NCBI GenBank assembly: GCA_903915035.1
Contig: CAIWRI010000048.1
Location: 1-39,291 of the forward strand
DNA: 39,291 nucleotides
From: an uncultured Nitrosomonadales bacterium
Lineage (GTDB): Bacteria > Pseudomonadota > Gammaproteobacteria > Burkholderiales > Gallionellaceae
Reading direction: 5' to 3'
Position numbers and translations under genes: made by a program. Below are positions 13,591 to 22,740 of the stretch, piece by piece; position 1 is the stretch's first letter, and each line of letters begins with the position of its first letter. The notes under the pieces were generated by a model. The model made no database searches. It worked only from the letters and a program-made list of their open reading frames with translations, and was not told the DNA's origin.

Positions 13591-15866
13591 GGCGTTTTAT
13601 TGCCATCGTGTTGCTCATCATATCGCTGGCCGCCAGCGCGTCTGAGCCGATTGCAGACTTTACGCAAAGCGAAATACAATCAGCTCATATCCCCGGTGCC
13701 GTGGTGCTGATTGGTAACCGCACAAGTATTTTGTACCGGAACGCGTTCGGTCAAAGGGCCGCAGAGCCGATGACCACCGACACCCGCTTCGACCTGGCTT
13801 CACTGACCAAGGTCATTGCGACAACCACCGCCATCATGCAACTGATCGAACAAAAAAAACTCCGCCTTGATGCACCTGTCGCCCGCTACTGGTCTGCGTT
13901 TGCCAAAAATGGCAAAGGCCTCATCACCCTCCGGCAGTTGCTGACGCACTATTCCGGAATGCGCGCTGACCTGAATCTGGATACTAAATGGTCAGGCTAT
14001 GCCGCAGCCATGAAACTGATTGTTGCCCAGCAGCCGGTAGCCATGCCCGGCAGCAGCTATCTATATAGCGACATCAATTTCGAAATACTGGGAGAACTGG
14101 TCGGACGGGTATCCGGCAAACCACTGGATAGCTATTGCGATGCACATATTTTCCGAACGCTGAGAATGAGCCATACCGGCTTTAAACCCGACGCTAAAGA
14201 TGATATCGCACCTACCCGATCTATGAATAGTAGCCCGGGAGTGGTACATGATCCTAGCGCTTACCGTATGGGCGGCGTGGCAGGACATGCAGGGCTGTTT
14301 TCGACCGCCGATGATCTGGCTGTTTTTGCCAGAATGATGCTAAACGGCGGCACCTGGCAGGGGCGGCGTATTCTGAGTCGCCACGCTGTGCAAATCATGA
14401 CAATTCCTCAGTCACCGGTGGGTATGTCAAAATTACGCGGGCTGGGGTGGGCGCTCGGTGCACCCTTTTCGCCTGAGCGTGAACAGCTATCTGGTGTCGG
14501 CTCCTATGGGCATTATGGATATACAGGGACGATGCTGTGGATTGATCCTGTCAGCCAAACTTTTCTCATCGTGTTAAGCAACCGGGTATATCTTGACGGC
14601 AAGGGAGATGCCGATCCGCTGCGCAGAGGCATTGTGGCGATTGTCTCGGACACGCTTAAACCGCAAACGGATTTATCCATACTCGCTGCGCGTCCTGAGC
14701 TTGCCGGCTATTTTAAATTCACGACCGCGCATCCCGAAAGCCGCTCCGTCGCCCGGGTGCTAACAGGGCTGGATGTGCTCGAAGCTGAAGCCTTTGCGCC
14801 TTTGACTGGACTGCGTATCGGGGTCATTACCAATCAGACCGGGAAGGATGCTGCCGGTCACTATATCGTGGATCTGCTGTATAAAGCGCCAGGGGTGAGG
14901 CTTGCCGCAATCTTCAGTCCGGAACACGGCATCAGCGGTAATGTGGATGAAAAAGTCGTCTCCGGCATTGATATCCGCAGCGGCTTGCCAATATACAGCC
15001 TGTATGGCGAGAGCCGACGTCCACGTGATGAAATGCTGGGCGGGCTGGATGCGCTGGTGTTTGATATTCAGGATGCCGGTGCGCGCTTTTATACTTTTTC
15101 GACAACCATGGCTTATGCGATGGAAGCAGCAGCACAGCATAACCTCGATTTTTATGTGCTGGATAGACCGAATCCGATTAGTGCGGCTGTGGTGCAAGGC
15201 CCGATACCCGATGCAGATATGAAATCATTCACCAGTTATTTTCCGCTTCCTGTTCGGCATGGCATGACTGTCGGCGAACTGGCTGAACTGTTCAACGAAC
15301 AGATTCATGCGAAGCTCCATGTCATCCGGATGCAAGGCTATGCGCGGCCCGACTGGTATGACGACACGGGGCTCAAATGGATCAGTCCGTCGCCCAATTT
15401 GCGCACGCTGACTGAAACCACGCTATACCCCGGTGTCGGGTTAATCGAGGGGGCAAACATCAGTGTCGGGCGCGGCACCAGCACTCCGTTCGAACTGGTG
15501 GGTGCGCCGTGGATTGATAGCAAGGGGTTAGCTGACGAACTGAACAGGCGCAGCATAGCGGGTATTTTTTTTCTACCTGCAGATTTTACGCCGGAGAGCA
15601 ATAGCTACGCCCACCAGCAGTGCCATGGTGTGCGCCTGATTCTGATAGATCGCCATGCGCTTGACTCCCCGCTGCTGGGGCTGGAAATCGCCAGCGCACT
15701 TCATCAGCGCTACCCTGGCAAATTCCAGCTTATGGACACTCTGGGGATGATAGGGGCACGCAAGGTATTGCAGGCGATAAGCGAGGGGCAGAATCCTAAA
15801 AATATTCCTGTGCAGGATGATGTGGACATGTTCAATACGTTGCGAAGCCGCCATTTGCTGTATTGA
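13587..15866 (+). CDS. Serine hydrolase (beta-lactamase family) fused to NamZ/DUF1343 exo-N-acetylmuramidase
   Basis: This 759-residue two-domain exported protein starts with a signal peptide (MRRFIAIVLLIISLAASASE). Residues about 25-355 form a class C beta-lactamase/penicillin-binding-like serine hydrolase: S72-L-T-K75 is the SxxK motif, Y160-S-D the second motif, and GHYGYTG the third. Residues about 390-757 match DUF1343, whose characterised member NamZ removes N-acetylmuramic acid from the non-reducing end of peptidoglycan fragments; see GVITNQTG, FSPEHG, YSLYGE and FDIQDAGARFYT. One chain could thus act on both the peptide and glycan parts of muropeptides. It is the last gene of the operon. 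The fusion type itself is known; its pairing here is informative. Confidence 0.88.
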   Translation: MRRFIAIVLLIISLAASASEPIADFTQSEIQSAHIPGAVVLIGNRTSILYRNAFGQRAAEPMTTDTRFDLASLTKVIATTTAIMQLIEQKKLRLDAPVARYWSAFAKNGKGLITLRQLLTHYSGMRADLNLDTKWSGYAAAMKLIVAQQPVAMPGSSYLYSDINFEILGELVGRVSGKPLDSYCDAHIFRTLRMSHTGFKPDAKDDIAPTRSMNSSPGVVHDPSAYRMGGVAGHAGLFSTADDLAVFARMMLNGGTWQGRRILSRHAVQIMTIPQSPVGMSKLRGLGWALGAPFSPEREQLSGVGSYGHYGYTGTMLWIDPVSQTFLIVLSNRVYLDGKGDADPLRRGIVAIVSDTLKPQTDLSILAARPELAGYFKFTTAHPESRSVARVLTGLDVLEAEAFAPLTGLRIGVITNQTGKDAAGHYIVDLLYKAPGVRLAAIFSPEHGISGNVDEKVVSGIDIRSGLPIYSLYGESRRPRDEMLGGLDALVFDIQDAGARFYTFSTTMAYAMEAAAQHNLDFYVLDRPNPISAAVVQGPIPDADMKSFTSYFPLPVRHGMTVGELAELFNEQIHAKLHVIRMQGYARPDWYDDTGLKWISPSPNLRTLTETTLYPGVGLIEGANISVGRGTSTPFELVGAPWIDSKGLADELNRRSIAGIFFLPADFTPESNSYAHQQCHGVRLILIDRHALDSPLLGLEIASALHQRYPGKFQLMDTLGMIGARKVLQAISEGQNPKNIPVQDDVDMFNTLRSRHLLY

Positions 15867-15879
15867 ATCGTGACTGTTT

Positions 15880-16650
15880 TCACGGGGTTTGATTCGGGCG
15901 CATTAAGTCAGTATGTTTCAACAAAGGCGCAACCAGATCCATAGGCAGAGGAAATATGATGGTGGTATTCTTGTCGGCACCTATTACCGTTAAGGTTTCC
16001 AGATAGCGCAGCAAAATAGCCTGTGGTTCCTGGGAAAGAATGCGAGCTGCCTGAAACAACTTTTCAGAGGCTTGTAATTCCCCTTCGGCATGGATCACCT
16101 TGGCACGCCGTTCGCGTTCCGCCTCCGCCTGTCTTGCGATTGCCCGTATCATGGATTCAGTCAGATCAACCTGCTTGATTTCCACGTTGCTCACTTTGAT
16201 GCCCCATGAATCGGTCTGCGCATCCAGTGCTTCCTGGATATCCTTGTTCAGTTTTTCGCGCTCTGCCAGCATATCATCCAGTTGATGCTTGCCCAGCACC
16301 GATCTCAACATGGTCTGTGCTAACTGACTGGTTGCATTGAGGTAATTTTCCACCTGTATGATGGCTTTTTCAGGATCAATCACGCGCAGGTAAACCACTG
16401 CACTGACTTTTACGGATACATTGTCGCGCGAAATCACGTCCTGAGTGGGTACTTCCAGTACGATGGTGCGCAGATCCACACGCACGATCTGCTGAATGCC
16501 GGGAATGAGGACAATCAGCCCCGGCCCCTTGACCCGCCAGAAGCGACCCAGAGTAAACACTACGCCACGCTCATATTCGCGAAAAATCCGCAAGCTGGAA
16601 AACGCCAGCAAAATGAGCAATAGCAATCCAAAACTATAGTCCCAGTCCAT
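15880..16650 (-). CDS. Slipin family protein (SPFH/band 7 membrane protein)
   Basis: This 256-residue stomatin-like protein has one N-terminal membrane segment (FGLLLLILLAFSSL), then the band 7 domain: EYERGVVFTLGRFWRVKGPG, VPTQDVISRDNVSVKVSAVV and VIDPEKAIIQVENY. The helical AEAERERRAKVIHAEGE region follows, which drives oligomerisation. Slipins scaffold membrane microdomains and are often paired with an NfeD protease-like partner, which is absent here. The start has GGGAG upstream. It follows the PEBP gene by 12 bp and is probably cotranscribed with it. It converges with the NamZ fusion gene, with 13 bp between stops. Confidence 0.92.
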   Translation of the reverse strand: MDWDYSFGLLLLILLAFSSLRIFREYERGVVFTLGRFWRVKGPGLIVLIPGIQQIVRVDLRTIVLEVPTQDVISRDNVSVKVSAVVYLRVIDPEKAIIQVENYLNATSQLAQTMLRSVLGKHQLDDMLAEREKLNKDIQEALDAQTDSWGIKVSNVEIKQVDLTESMIRAIARQAEAERERRAKVIHAEGELQASEKLFQAARILSQEPQAILLRYLETLTVIGADKNTTIIFPLPMDLVAPLLKHTDLMRPNQTP

Positions 16651-16662
16651 AATATTCTCCCG

Positions 16663-17241
16663 TTAGTGTTTCTGGTATAAACCGATCAGCTCTGACTGTG
16701 CAAGGATGTGATTGCGCATGGCTTTTTCCAGCACAGTTTTTGTGGGATATTGCATATCCGGCAGCATTGTATCGAGCGCATAGAGTTTAAAGAAATAGCG
16801 ATGTTTGCCGAACGGGGGACAGGGGCCGCGATAGCCGGGTTGATGCCAGTCGTTCATGCCTTGCAGGGCCAGCCTGGCGTTTACTGCAACCCCCTCTTCC
16901 AGTGAGTTGATACCAGCGGGCAGATTATATAAAACCCAGTGTACCCAGGTAATCCTGGGAGCCGCCGGATCAGGCGCATCGGGATCATCAAGGATCAATG
17001 CCAGACTTTTTGCGGCAGCCGGTACACCCGTCCAGACCAGTGGCGGAGAAATATTCAGACCGTCACAGGTGTGGCGTACCGGAATGTCATTAGCTGTTAT
17101 GAATACAGGTGACTCGATGGATAAGGCCATGACGATGTTCCCTTTTTTATCCGCTGGCAAAGCTGTTCCGGCGAGGCCAATAGAAATACTGATAATGACT
17201 AATGTGGCAACCCAAATGAGGTGCCCGAATTTGCTTTTCAT
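16663..17241 (-). CDS. YbhB/YbcL family PEBP (Raf kinase inhibitor-like) protein, exported
   Basis: This 192-residue protein has an N-terminal signal or anchor segment (LIWVATLVIISISIGLAGTA) and the phosphatidylethanolamine-binding protein fold. The ligand-pocket motif DDPDAP with ITWVHWVLYNLPA, and YRGPCPPFGKHRY with FKLYALD, are the hallmark segments. Bacterial members bind anionic ligands in a shallow pocket; the cellular role is not established. It lies upstream of and close to the slipin gene on the same strand. The signal segment suggests a periplasmic location. No strong Shine-Dalgarno is seen before the chosen ATG. Confidence 0.9.
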   Translation of the reverse strand: MKSKFGHLIWVATLVIISISIGLAGTALPADKKGNIVMALSIESPVFITANDIPVRHTCDGLNISPPLVWTGVPAAAKSLALILDDPDAPDPAAPRITWVHWVLYNLPAGINSLEEGVAVNARLALQGMNDWHQPGYRGPCPPFGKHRYFFKLYALDTMLPDMQYPTKTVLEKAMRNHILAQSELIGLYQKH

Positions 17242-17599
17242 CTGTCAGGCACCGTGCTGCTAATTTTAGGCCGCAGAACCAATTTTTCTGGCAGATAGCA
17301 GTTCAACGGGCAGATTGAATTTCAGATATTGCCTGTGACGAACGACATCAGCACGCTGCGATTGCCGTTCTGCAACGCTGTTTTAAATTTACACATCATT
17401 TATAATGATGCACTCATTCAAGCTAAAAAAACTATCAGCCGATGCTGATTTTATGCAGGAAAAGTGCTTATTTAAAATCAGTCATCAACGATTTTTGCGA
17501 GAATTTGTTGCATAAGGCTTATATGAGAGCCTTAACAATATGATTTTCGCATAGGCAGCTCCCGACCATGCTCTATCCGATCCCCCTGTATCCTGAAAA
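17242..17599. promoter_or_regulatory. Divergent intergenic region between the PEBP gene and pabB
   Basis: No gene is seen. The stretch holds the perfect inverted repeat ATCATT-TAT-AATGAT (17395-17409) and a spaced CTGATT/AATCAG pair around 17453-17490 recalling the array at 11391-11440. Both promoters must lie here, but I could not place them. Confidence 0.35.
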
Positions 17600-18910
17600 A
17601 TGTCATTTTACTGTCAGAAATTAACTTATCAGTGCGATGCGGCTTATTACTATGCTGCCATCAAGGATGTGCCCTGTTCAATCTGGCTGGACAGCGGCGG
17701 GATGGGGCGCTTCGATATTCTGACTGCCGCTCCTCATCACACACTAGAGACTTCAGGCGGCGATCCGTTCGGATTGATACGCGCTGAGTTGGGTGAGCAC
17801 TTGCCTGCTGTCGAGAATATTCCGTTTGCCGGTGGTGCGGCAGGTTACTGGCGCTATGATCCGGCAATAGAAGCTGACGGAATTGCCATTTACGATTGGG
17901 CGCTGGTGCTGGATCACCGGGAAAAAACCGCTAAGCTGGTGTCGCATCGGCGTTACCCTGAAACTGAGACTTTATTGGAGCAGATTCTACAGCGACTTGC
18001 GCTAGCAGGCGATAGCGATGAAAAGGGTGAAGGGCGACGCGGGAAGGGCGATGTTGCGGATAATTTCAGCGTGCAGGGCAAAATCAGCAGCAATTTCAGC
18101 AAAGCCACTTATTCAGTTGCCTTTGATAAAGTGCAAGCATATCTGCAGGCGGGAGATTGCTATCAGGTCAATCTGGCCCAGCGTTTTTCTGCCGCAGCGA
18201 CAGGCGATGCATTTCCTGCCTATCTTGAATTGCGCAAGCTGAGTCCCGCGCCATTCTCTGCTTTTTTGAACATTCAGGGTGTGCAAGTGCTGTGCGCTTC
18301 GCCTGAGCGTTTTGTCAGCGTGAAGAATGGCAAAGTTGAAACCCGTCCGATCAAGGGCACGCGCCCGCGCGACAGCAATCCTGAGAAAGACCTTCAACTG
18401 GCCGATGACTTAAGCTGCCACCCGAAAGATCGTGCCGAAAATTTGATGATCGTGGATCTGTTGCGCAACGATCTGGGCAAATGCTGCAAAGCGGGTTCGG
18501 TGCGTGTGCCGGAATTGTTTAAGGTAGAGAGCTATGCCAATGTCCACCATCTGGTCAGCACCATACAGGGCGAATTGACAGAAGATCGCGACGCGCTGGA
18601 TGTCTTGGCAGGCTGTTTTCCGGGTGGCTCGATCACCGGTGCGCCGAAACGGCGCGCGATGCAGATTATCGAAGAGCTTGAACCCGATCCTCGCGAAGTG
18701 TATTGCGGTGCAATCGGCTACGTCGGTTTCGACGGCAACATGGATACCAATATCGTGATTCGCACGCTGGTCTATAGTGCTGGTGAAATACACTGCTGGG
18801 CGGGCGGCGGGCTGGTCGCCGACTCAAAGTGTGACGCGGAATATCAGGAGACGCTGGATAAGGCCTCCGCGATGTTGAAACTTCTGCAAATGTATGGCGG
18901 GAAGCGATAG
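17600..18910 (+). CDS. pabB: Aminodeoxychorismate synthase component I
   Basis: This 436-residue chorismate-binding enzyme makes 4-amino-4-deoxychorismate for folate synthesis, using ammonia from a PabA-type glutamine amidotransferase. The C-terminal chorismate-binding domain has AGDCYQVNLAQRF, RPIKGTRPR (the PIKGT lysine typical of PabB rather than TrpE), AENLMIVDLLRNDLG, and GGSITGAPKRRAMQIIEELEP. The N-terminal half (WLDSGG, AGYWRYD) is the structural domain. A short G-rich segment at 18020-18051 codes a basic linker (EKGEGRRGKGD) between the halves. No pabA or pabC lies beside it. The ATG at 17600 has only a weak ribosome-binding site, but the family N-terminus starts there. Confidence 0.92.
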   Translation: MSFYCQKLTYQCDAAYYYAAIKDVPCSIWLDSGGMGRFDILTAAPHHTLETSGGDPFGLIRAELGEHLPAVENIPFAGGAAGYWRYDPAIEADGIAIYDWALVLDHREKTAKLVSHRRYPETETLLEQILQRLALAGDSDEKGEGRRGKGDVADNFSVQGKISSNFSKATYSVAFDKVQAYLQAGDCYQVNLAQRFSAAATGDAFPAYLELRKLSPAPFSAFLNIQGVQVLCASPERFVSVKNGKVETRPIKGTRPRDSNPEKDLQLADDLSCHPKDRAENLMIVDLLRNDLGKCCKAGSVRVPELFKVESYANVHHLVSTIQGELTEDRDALDVLAGCFPGGSITGAPKRRAMQIIEELEPDPREVYCGAIGYVGFDGNMDTNIVIRTLVYSAGEIHCWAGGGLVADSKCDAEYQETLDKASAMLKLLQMYGGKR

Positions 18911-18945
18911 CCTGGAGCGATTTTCGTTTTAATCACAAAATAAAT

Positions 18946-19776
18946 TTAGTTTGGTGTGATTTCAATATAGACTTGTTTTTTGTCGTCAATTTTTTCCGTA
19001 GGCACGACAAAATTGATATCCCCCTCTTGGCAGTACCGAATTTGCGGTCTTAACAGCAGACGTACGCGGCCTGGATTTGATTCTGCAGATCCCTGGAACG
19101 TCAAAAATAATGAACCTCGCAGCAAGGTGCCATATTCCCTAAGCACTTCCTTGTTAATCCGCCATTCGACAGCAGGGCATTTCAGTTTTTCGTCAAAGAA
19201 CTGATACAGAAACCAGTTTTTCTGGCCATCTGTATCGGATTCAAGCAGATTTGAAGTCAGCGACAACGCGCCTGAAACATATTCCATTATGGGCATCGCA
19301 TTGGATCCAATCTTGGCAGTTTCGGCGGCAATTTTAGTTATTTTCGATAAATCCCATTTGCTTTTGGTGTTTCTTGAGGGAGAAAGTGCGCTTAAAGTGG
19401 CTGTAACTGGAATGGCCTCGGGTGCATTTTCTACCGACTCAAGTAAAATCTGGATGGCAAGTGCGCCTTCGTTAGTGAGTTCCTCCATCCAGTCCCACCA
19501 GAACGGCTCTATCAGTGAAATGCCGAATGCCCAGTCATAACGGTAGATATTCTGCTCTTTTGTATTTTTTTGAGTGAGCATCATTCCGGAGCAAAGTGGA
19601 TTGTCTTCGCCTTGCAAACTTAGATGCCAGCGCTGAACAAAGCTGTCCTCATATTCCGGCTGCGCTTTCACTGTCGCAGGATCAAATCCTTCGGTCAATA
19701 TGTAAACTTCAGGCGCAGTGGTTGTGTAATCTTTGGCAAGAAAGTCGAAGCGCATTCTTTTTACCCGGGTGCTCAT
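18946..19776 (-). CDS. Hypothetical protein downstream of the GH31 glucosidase
   Basis: This 276-residue protein is one I do not recognise. It starts MSTRVKRMRFDFLAKDYTTT with a good GAGGAAAAG ribosome-binding site, has no signal peptide and no membrane span, and contains aromatic-rich segments (YDWAFGISLIEPFWWDWMEE). A Ser/Thr-rich middle (ATLSALSPSRNTKSKWDLSK) separates two apparently folded halves. Its start lies 27 bp after the stop of the GH31 gene, on the same strand, so the two are probably cotranscribed. It could be an accessory to that enzyme, but nothing in the sequence proves it. Confidence 0.75.
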   Translation of the reverse strand: MSTRVKRMRFDFLAKDYTTTAPEVYILTEGFDPATVKAQPEYEDSFVQRWHLSLQGEDNPLCSGMMLTQKNTKEQNIYRYDWAFGISLIEPFWWDWMEELTNEGALAIQILLESVENAPEAIPVTATLSALSPSRNTKSKWDLSKITKIAAETAKIGSNAMPIMEYVSGALSLTSNLLESDTDGQKNWFLYQFFDEKLKCPAVEWRINKEVLREYGTLLRGSLFLTFQGSAESNPGRVRLLLRPQIRYCQEGDINFVVPTEKIDDKKQVYIEITPN

Positions 19777-19803
19777 GTTCTTTTCCTCATTTGTTTATGT
19801 TGA

Positions 19804-22740
19804 TTAGAATGCCCCTGCGCTTGTCCCTGCAAACCCTGCTGCCGGGGTGATCAGTGTGTTGTTGACGCCGGGTTGCCACTGCCATTGTCCCGAGGCGAGA
19901 TGCTTGACACATTTCCACTGCACGAATGCCTGTCCGGGCAAGCCCTGAATCACGCCGGTCCATTTTGGGATGGCGGGGCCGGGGCCGTTGTGATCGGGCG
20001 GCGGATTGTAGATATAGGCAAAATAGATGCTGGGATTGAGTTTGACGGCTTTTGCCGGATCCCAGTTGCCAAGGACTGGCTGATTGCCGACCGCATAGAC
20101 AGCCTCGCCAGGTTGGGTCCAGCCGTTGTCGCAGAGCAGATTTGCGGTGGTGGTGGGCGTTGCGGGTTGCAGCGCAACTGTGAGGGTCTTGCCGGTGCTG
20201 ACGTCGCGTGTACCCGATTTGATCAGCACCAGATTTTTGCCGGCGTTATACCAGCCAGCATTCGAAAAAGACGCACTGGTTTGCTGCGGCAGGATTTTGC
20301 CGTCAAGCTCTACGGAAACCGCGCGTACATCCTGAACGATCAACTTGACGATGTTGTTGCGCTGAGTGACGGCGCCCGGGTAACTGCCTGCCGCAGCATT
20401 AATTGATACCGTTACCGTACTGCCGGTCTGCTGCTGCGAAATGGCGGTGGTGCGGGTCTGGTAGAGGGGGCGTGTGTCCGCCCCGTAATTTACCGTCGTG
20501 CCGTCATCCTCGTACAGCGTGAACCGGCTGGCGGCAACATCCGCATAGACTTGCACGATTAAATCATTCTGCGCATTGCCGTGACCAAATGCATCGTGCG
20601 TATTTGCATCCACTTGCATCATCGGGATGATCGCACCGGCTCGCGCAAACACCGGCAGCCTGAAAATGCCATCGATATAGGTGGGGAACTGGCTCACCCA
20701 TTGCCCGTCGAACCAGTCTCTTGTGTGATAGTTCACCCAGCGACCGCGGGGCAGATAAATGTCGCGGGCATATTCGCCGTGTTTCGCCACCACGCCCACC
20801 AGCAGATCGCGGCCGATCAGCTTTTCATGACCGATCTGCCGCACCTGGGGGTCGTCCTGATAATAAAACACCAGCGGCGGCACTACAGGCTCGCCCGAAA
20901 GATAGGCGCGATAGGCCAGCGAATAATAATAGGGGATCAACTCGTAGCGCTGACGGATGTTAGCCAGATTGGATTTAACATCGCCGACCAGGTCCGGTGC
21001 GGTCTCGTAGCGCAGCATTTTCTGAAAGCTGTTGTCGGTATGCGGGCGCACCGGCACGTCGAACCATGCGCCGTTGGCAAACCACTGGGTATAGAGCTCG
21101 TCCTGGTATTGCAGATTGCCGGAATGATTTGCGTTGTAGGGCATGCCTTCCCGACGGAAACCGCCGATATCCGAGCCGTAATAGTCGATGCCGGAAAAGG
21201 ACATGTGCATCTGCGAATTCATGTGACTTGCCAGCAAATCCAGATTTGAGCCGATATCCCCCGACCACATGGCAACGCCGAACCGGTCAGAGCCCGGCGC
21301 ACCCGAGCGGCTGATGATGAAGGGGCGTTTGTCGACAGTGCTTTGCCGGTATCCGTCGTAGATCGACTGATTCCACAGGAAAGCGTACAGGTTGTGTATA
21401 TCGCCGTGGGTGTTCTTTCCGGCTTCAATGCCGTGATAACAGCTGCTTGGATCATACTTTTCAGGCTCGCCCAGATCGGTCCAGTGCGAGGTAATACCGT
21501 TGTTGATGAGATTAGGTAGTCGCCGGTTGTGCTGTATCCACTGCCCCGCTGCCGGATTTGACCAGTCTATCATCGCAGCCTGACCGAACCAGTCGTTGAG
21601 TATTATGCTGGGCTGCGTAGCAGGATTGCACTGATTATTGCTGCGCGCATAGGCGAACAGGCTGCCCTGTGCTTGCATCTGCGCATAGGTATTGGTGTTC
21701 TGATTCACATAGGATTCCTCTATTGCCACCAGACCGATGTTGTCCGCAGCCTGCGCGCTGATATGCGTTTTTGGATCGGGGAAATTTTTCAGGTCCCAGT
21801 CGAGTTTTCCCATTGAACTGTCCGGGCTGTTGGTTGTCACGCCGCCGAACCATTGCAGGTCGAGCACGAAGCCATCAAGCGGGAAAGTGTCTTGTCGTAA
21901 ACCTGTTTTGAGTTTCTCGACCTGATCCCAGTTCTTGTAGCCGAATTCGGATACCCACAGTCCGAAGGCTTTTTTCGGTGGTACGGGCGGCGTGCCGACC
22001 AGTTCCATATAGTCGTGGCGCAGAACCGGCAGACTATCGCCCGCCATCAGATAAAAGCGGATCTGGTCGCCCCACATGCGCACCTGCCACGGATCACTGG
22101 TGAAATCCCAGTTCTGTTTGTAGACATTGTCCAGAAATAGCGCATAGTTGAGATCGTTGTCCCCCAAAGCATATATCACCGGAAACTGCACATTGCCGAC
22201 CATACCGACCATACCGGCCTGACCGAAAGGCATAAAGCCGTTGCCGTGCGACTGTGCCTGACCTGCCGGTTGCGCCTCGCGCACCTTGTGCTGCAACCAG
22301 TCGCCATCCGCCGAACCCAGAACCTTGAACTGCTGACCCAGTCCGTAAACACTGGTGATCTGGTTCTGGCTGATACTAAGGCCTTTCCAGTCCTGAGCCA
22401 GATTTTGCGGGCAGACGGTGGTGAGCGGTTTGATTTTGTAACTCAGGGATAAGCATAAACTCTGCGGATCGACTGTAAGCTTGATGTCGCTCGTCTCGAT
22501 GGCATTGCCAGTTTGCGTATAGACCGAGGCACCCGGATAAGCCGTTTTTTGTATCATCGGCGAGCTATACAGCGTTGATACAGGTGCCGTGCCAATGGCG
22601 GAATATTCGAAATGCATCAGATCGTTGTTCAGCGTTTCGACAACCAGATACTGATGGTTTGAAGTGAAAACGGCATGCTGAACCGTAGCGTACAGCGAGT
22701 TGCAGGCTAGCAGCAGTATTACGGAAATCAGTTTTTTCAC
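19804..22740 (-). CDS. Exported glycoside hydrolase family 31 enzyme with C-terminal CBM20-like starch-binding domain
   Basis: This 978-residue protein has a signal peptide (MKKLISVILLLACNSLYA). An N-terminal beta-sandwich precedes the GH31 barrel. The likely nucleophile is the Asp of HWTDLGEPEKY (about residue 422), and the acid/base Asp lies in MWSGDIG (about 494). GFVLDLQWFGG and the SDIGGF loop complete the family pattern. The last 120 residues (from about 860: LLCDNGW, AVYAVGNQPVLGNWDPAKAVKL, FVQWKCV) match a CBM20 fold. An alpha-glucan such as starch, glycogen or an isomalto-oligosaccharide is the expected substrate. Hydrolase versus transglucosidase cannot be told from sequence. The 276-residue unknown gene follows. 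Confidence 0.9.
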   Translation of the reverse strand: MKKLISVILLLACNSLYATVQHAVFTSNHQYLVVETLNNDLMHFEYSAIGTAPVSTLYSSPMIQKTAYPGASVYTQTGNAIETSDIKLTVDPQSLCLSLSYKIKPLTTVCPQNLAQDWKGLSISQNQITSVYGLGQQFKVLGSADGDWLQHKVREAQPAGQAQSHGNGFMPFGQAGMVGMVGNVQFPVIYALGDNDLNYALFLDNVYKQNWDFTSDPWQVRMWGDQIRFYLMAGDSLPVLRHDYMELVGTPPVPPKKAFGLWVSEFGYKNWDQVEKLKTGLRQDTFPLDGFVLDLQWFGGVTTNSPDSSMGKLDWDLKNFPDPKTHISAQAADNIGLVAIEESYVNQNTNTYAQMQAQGSLFAYARSNNQCNPATQPSIILNDWFGQAAMIDWSNPAAGQWIQHNRRLPNLINNGITSHWTDLGEPEKYDPSSCYHGIEAGKNTHGDIHNLYAFLWNQSIYDGYRQSTVDKRPFIISRSGAPGSDRFGVAMWSGDIGSNLDLLASHMNSQMHMSFSGIDYYGSDIGGFRREGMPYNANHSGNLQYQDELYTQWFANGAWFDVPVRPHTDNSFQKMLRYETAPDLVGDVKSNLANIRQRYELIPYYYSLAYRAYLSGEPVVPPLVFYYQDDPQVRQIGHEKLIGRDLLVGVVAKHGEYARDIYLPRGRWVNYHTRDWFDGQWVSQFPTYIDGIFRLPVFARAGAIIPMMQVDANTHDAFGHGNAQNDLIVQVYADVAASRFTLYEDDGTTVNYGADTRPLYQTRTTAISQQQTGSTVTVSINAAAGSYPGAVTQRNNIVKLIVQDVRAVSVELDGKILPQQTSASFSNAGWYNAGKNLVLIKSGTRDVSTGKTLTVALQPATPTTTANLLCDNGWTQPGEAVYAVGNQPVLGNWDPAKAVKLNPSIYFAYIYNPPPDHNGPGPAIPKWTGVIQGLPGQAFVQWKCVKHLASGQWQWQPGVNNTLITPAAGFAGTSAGAF

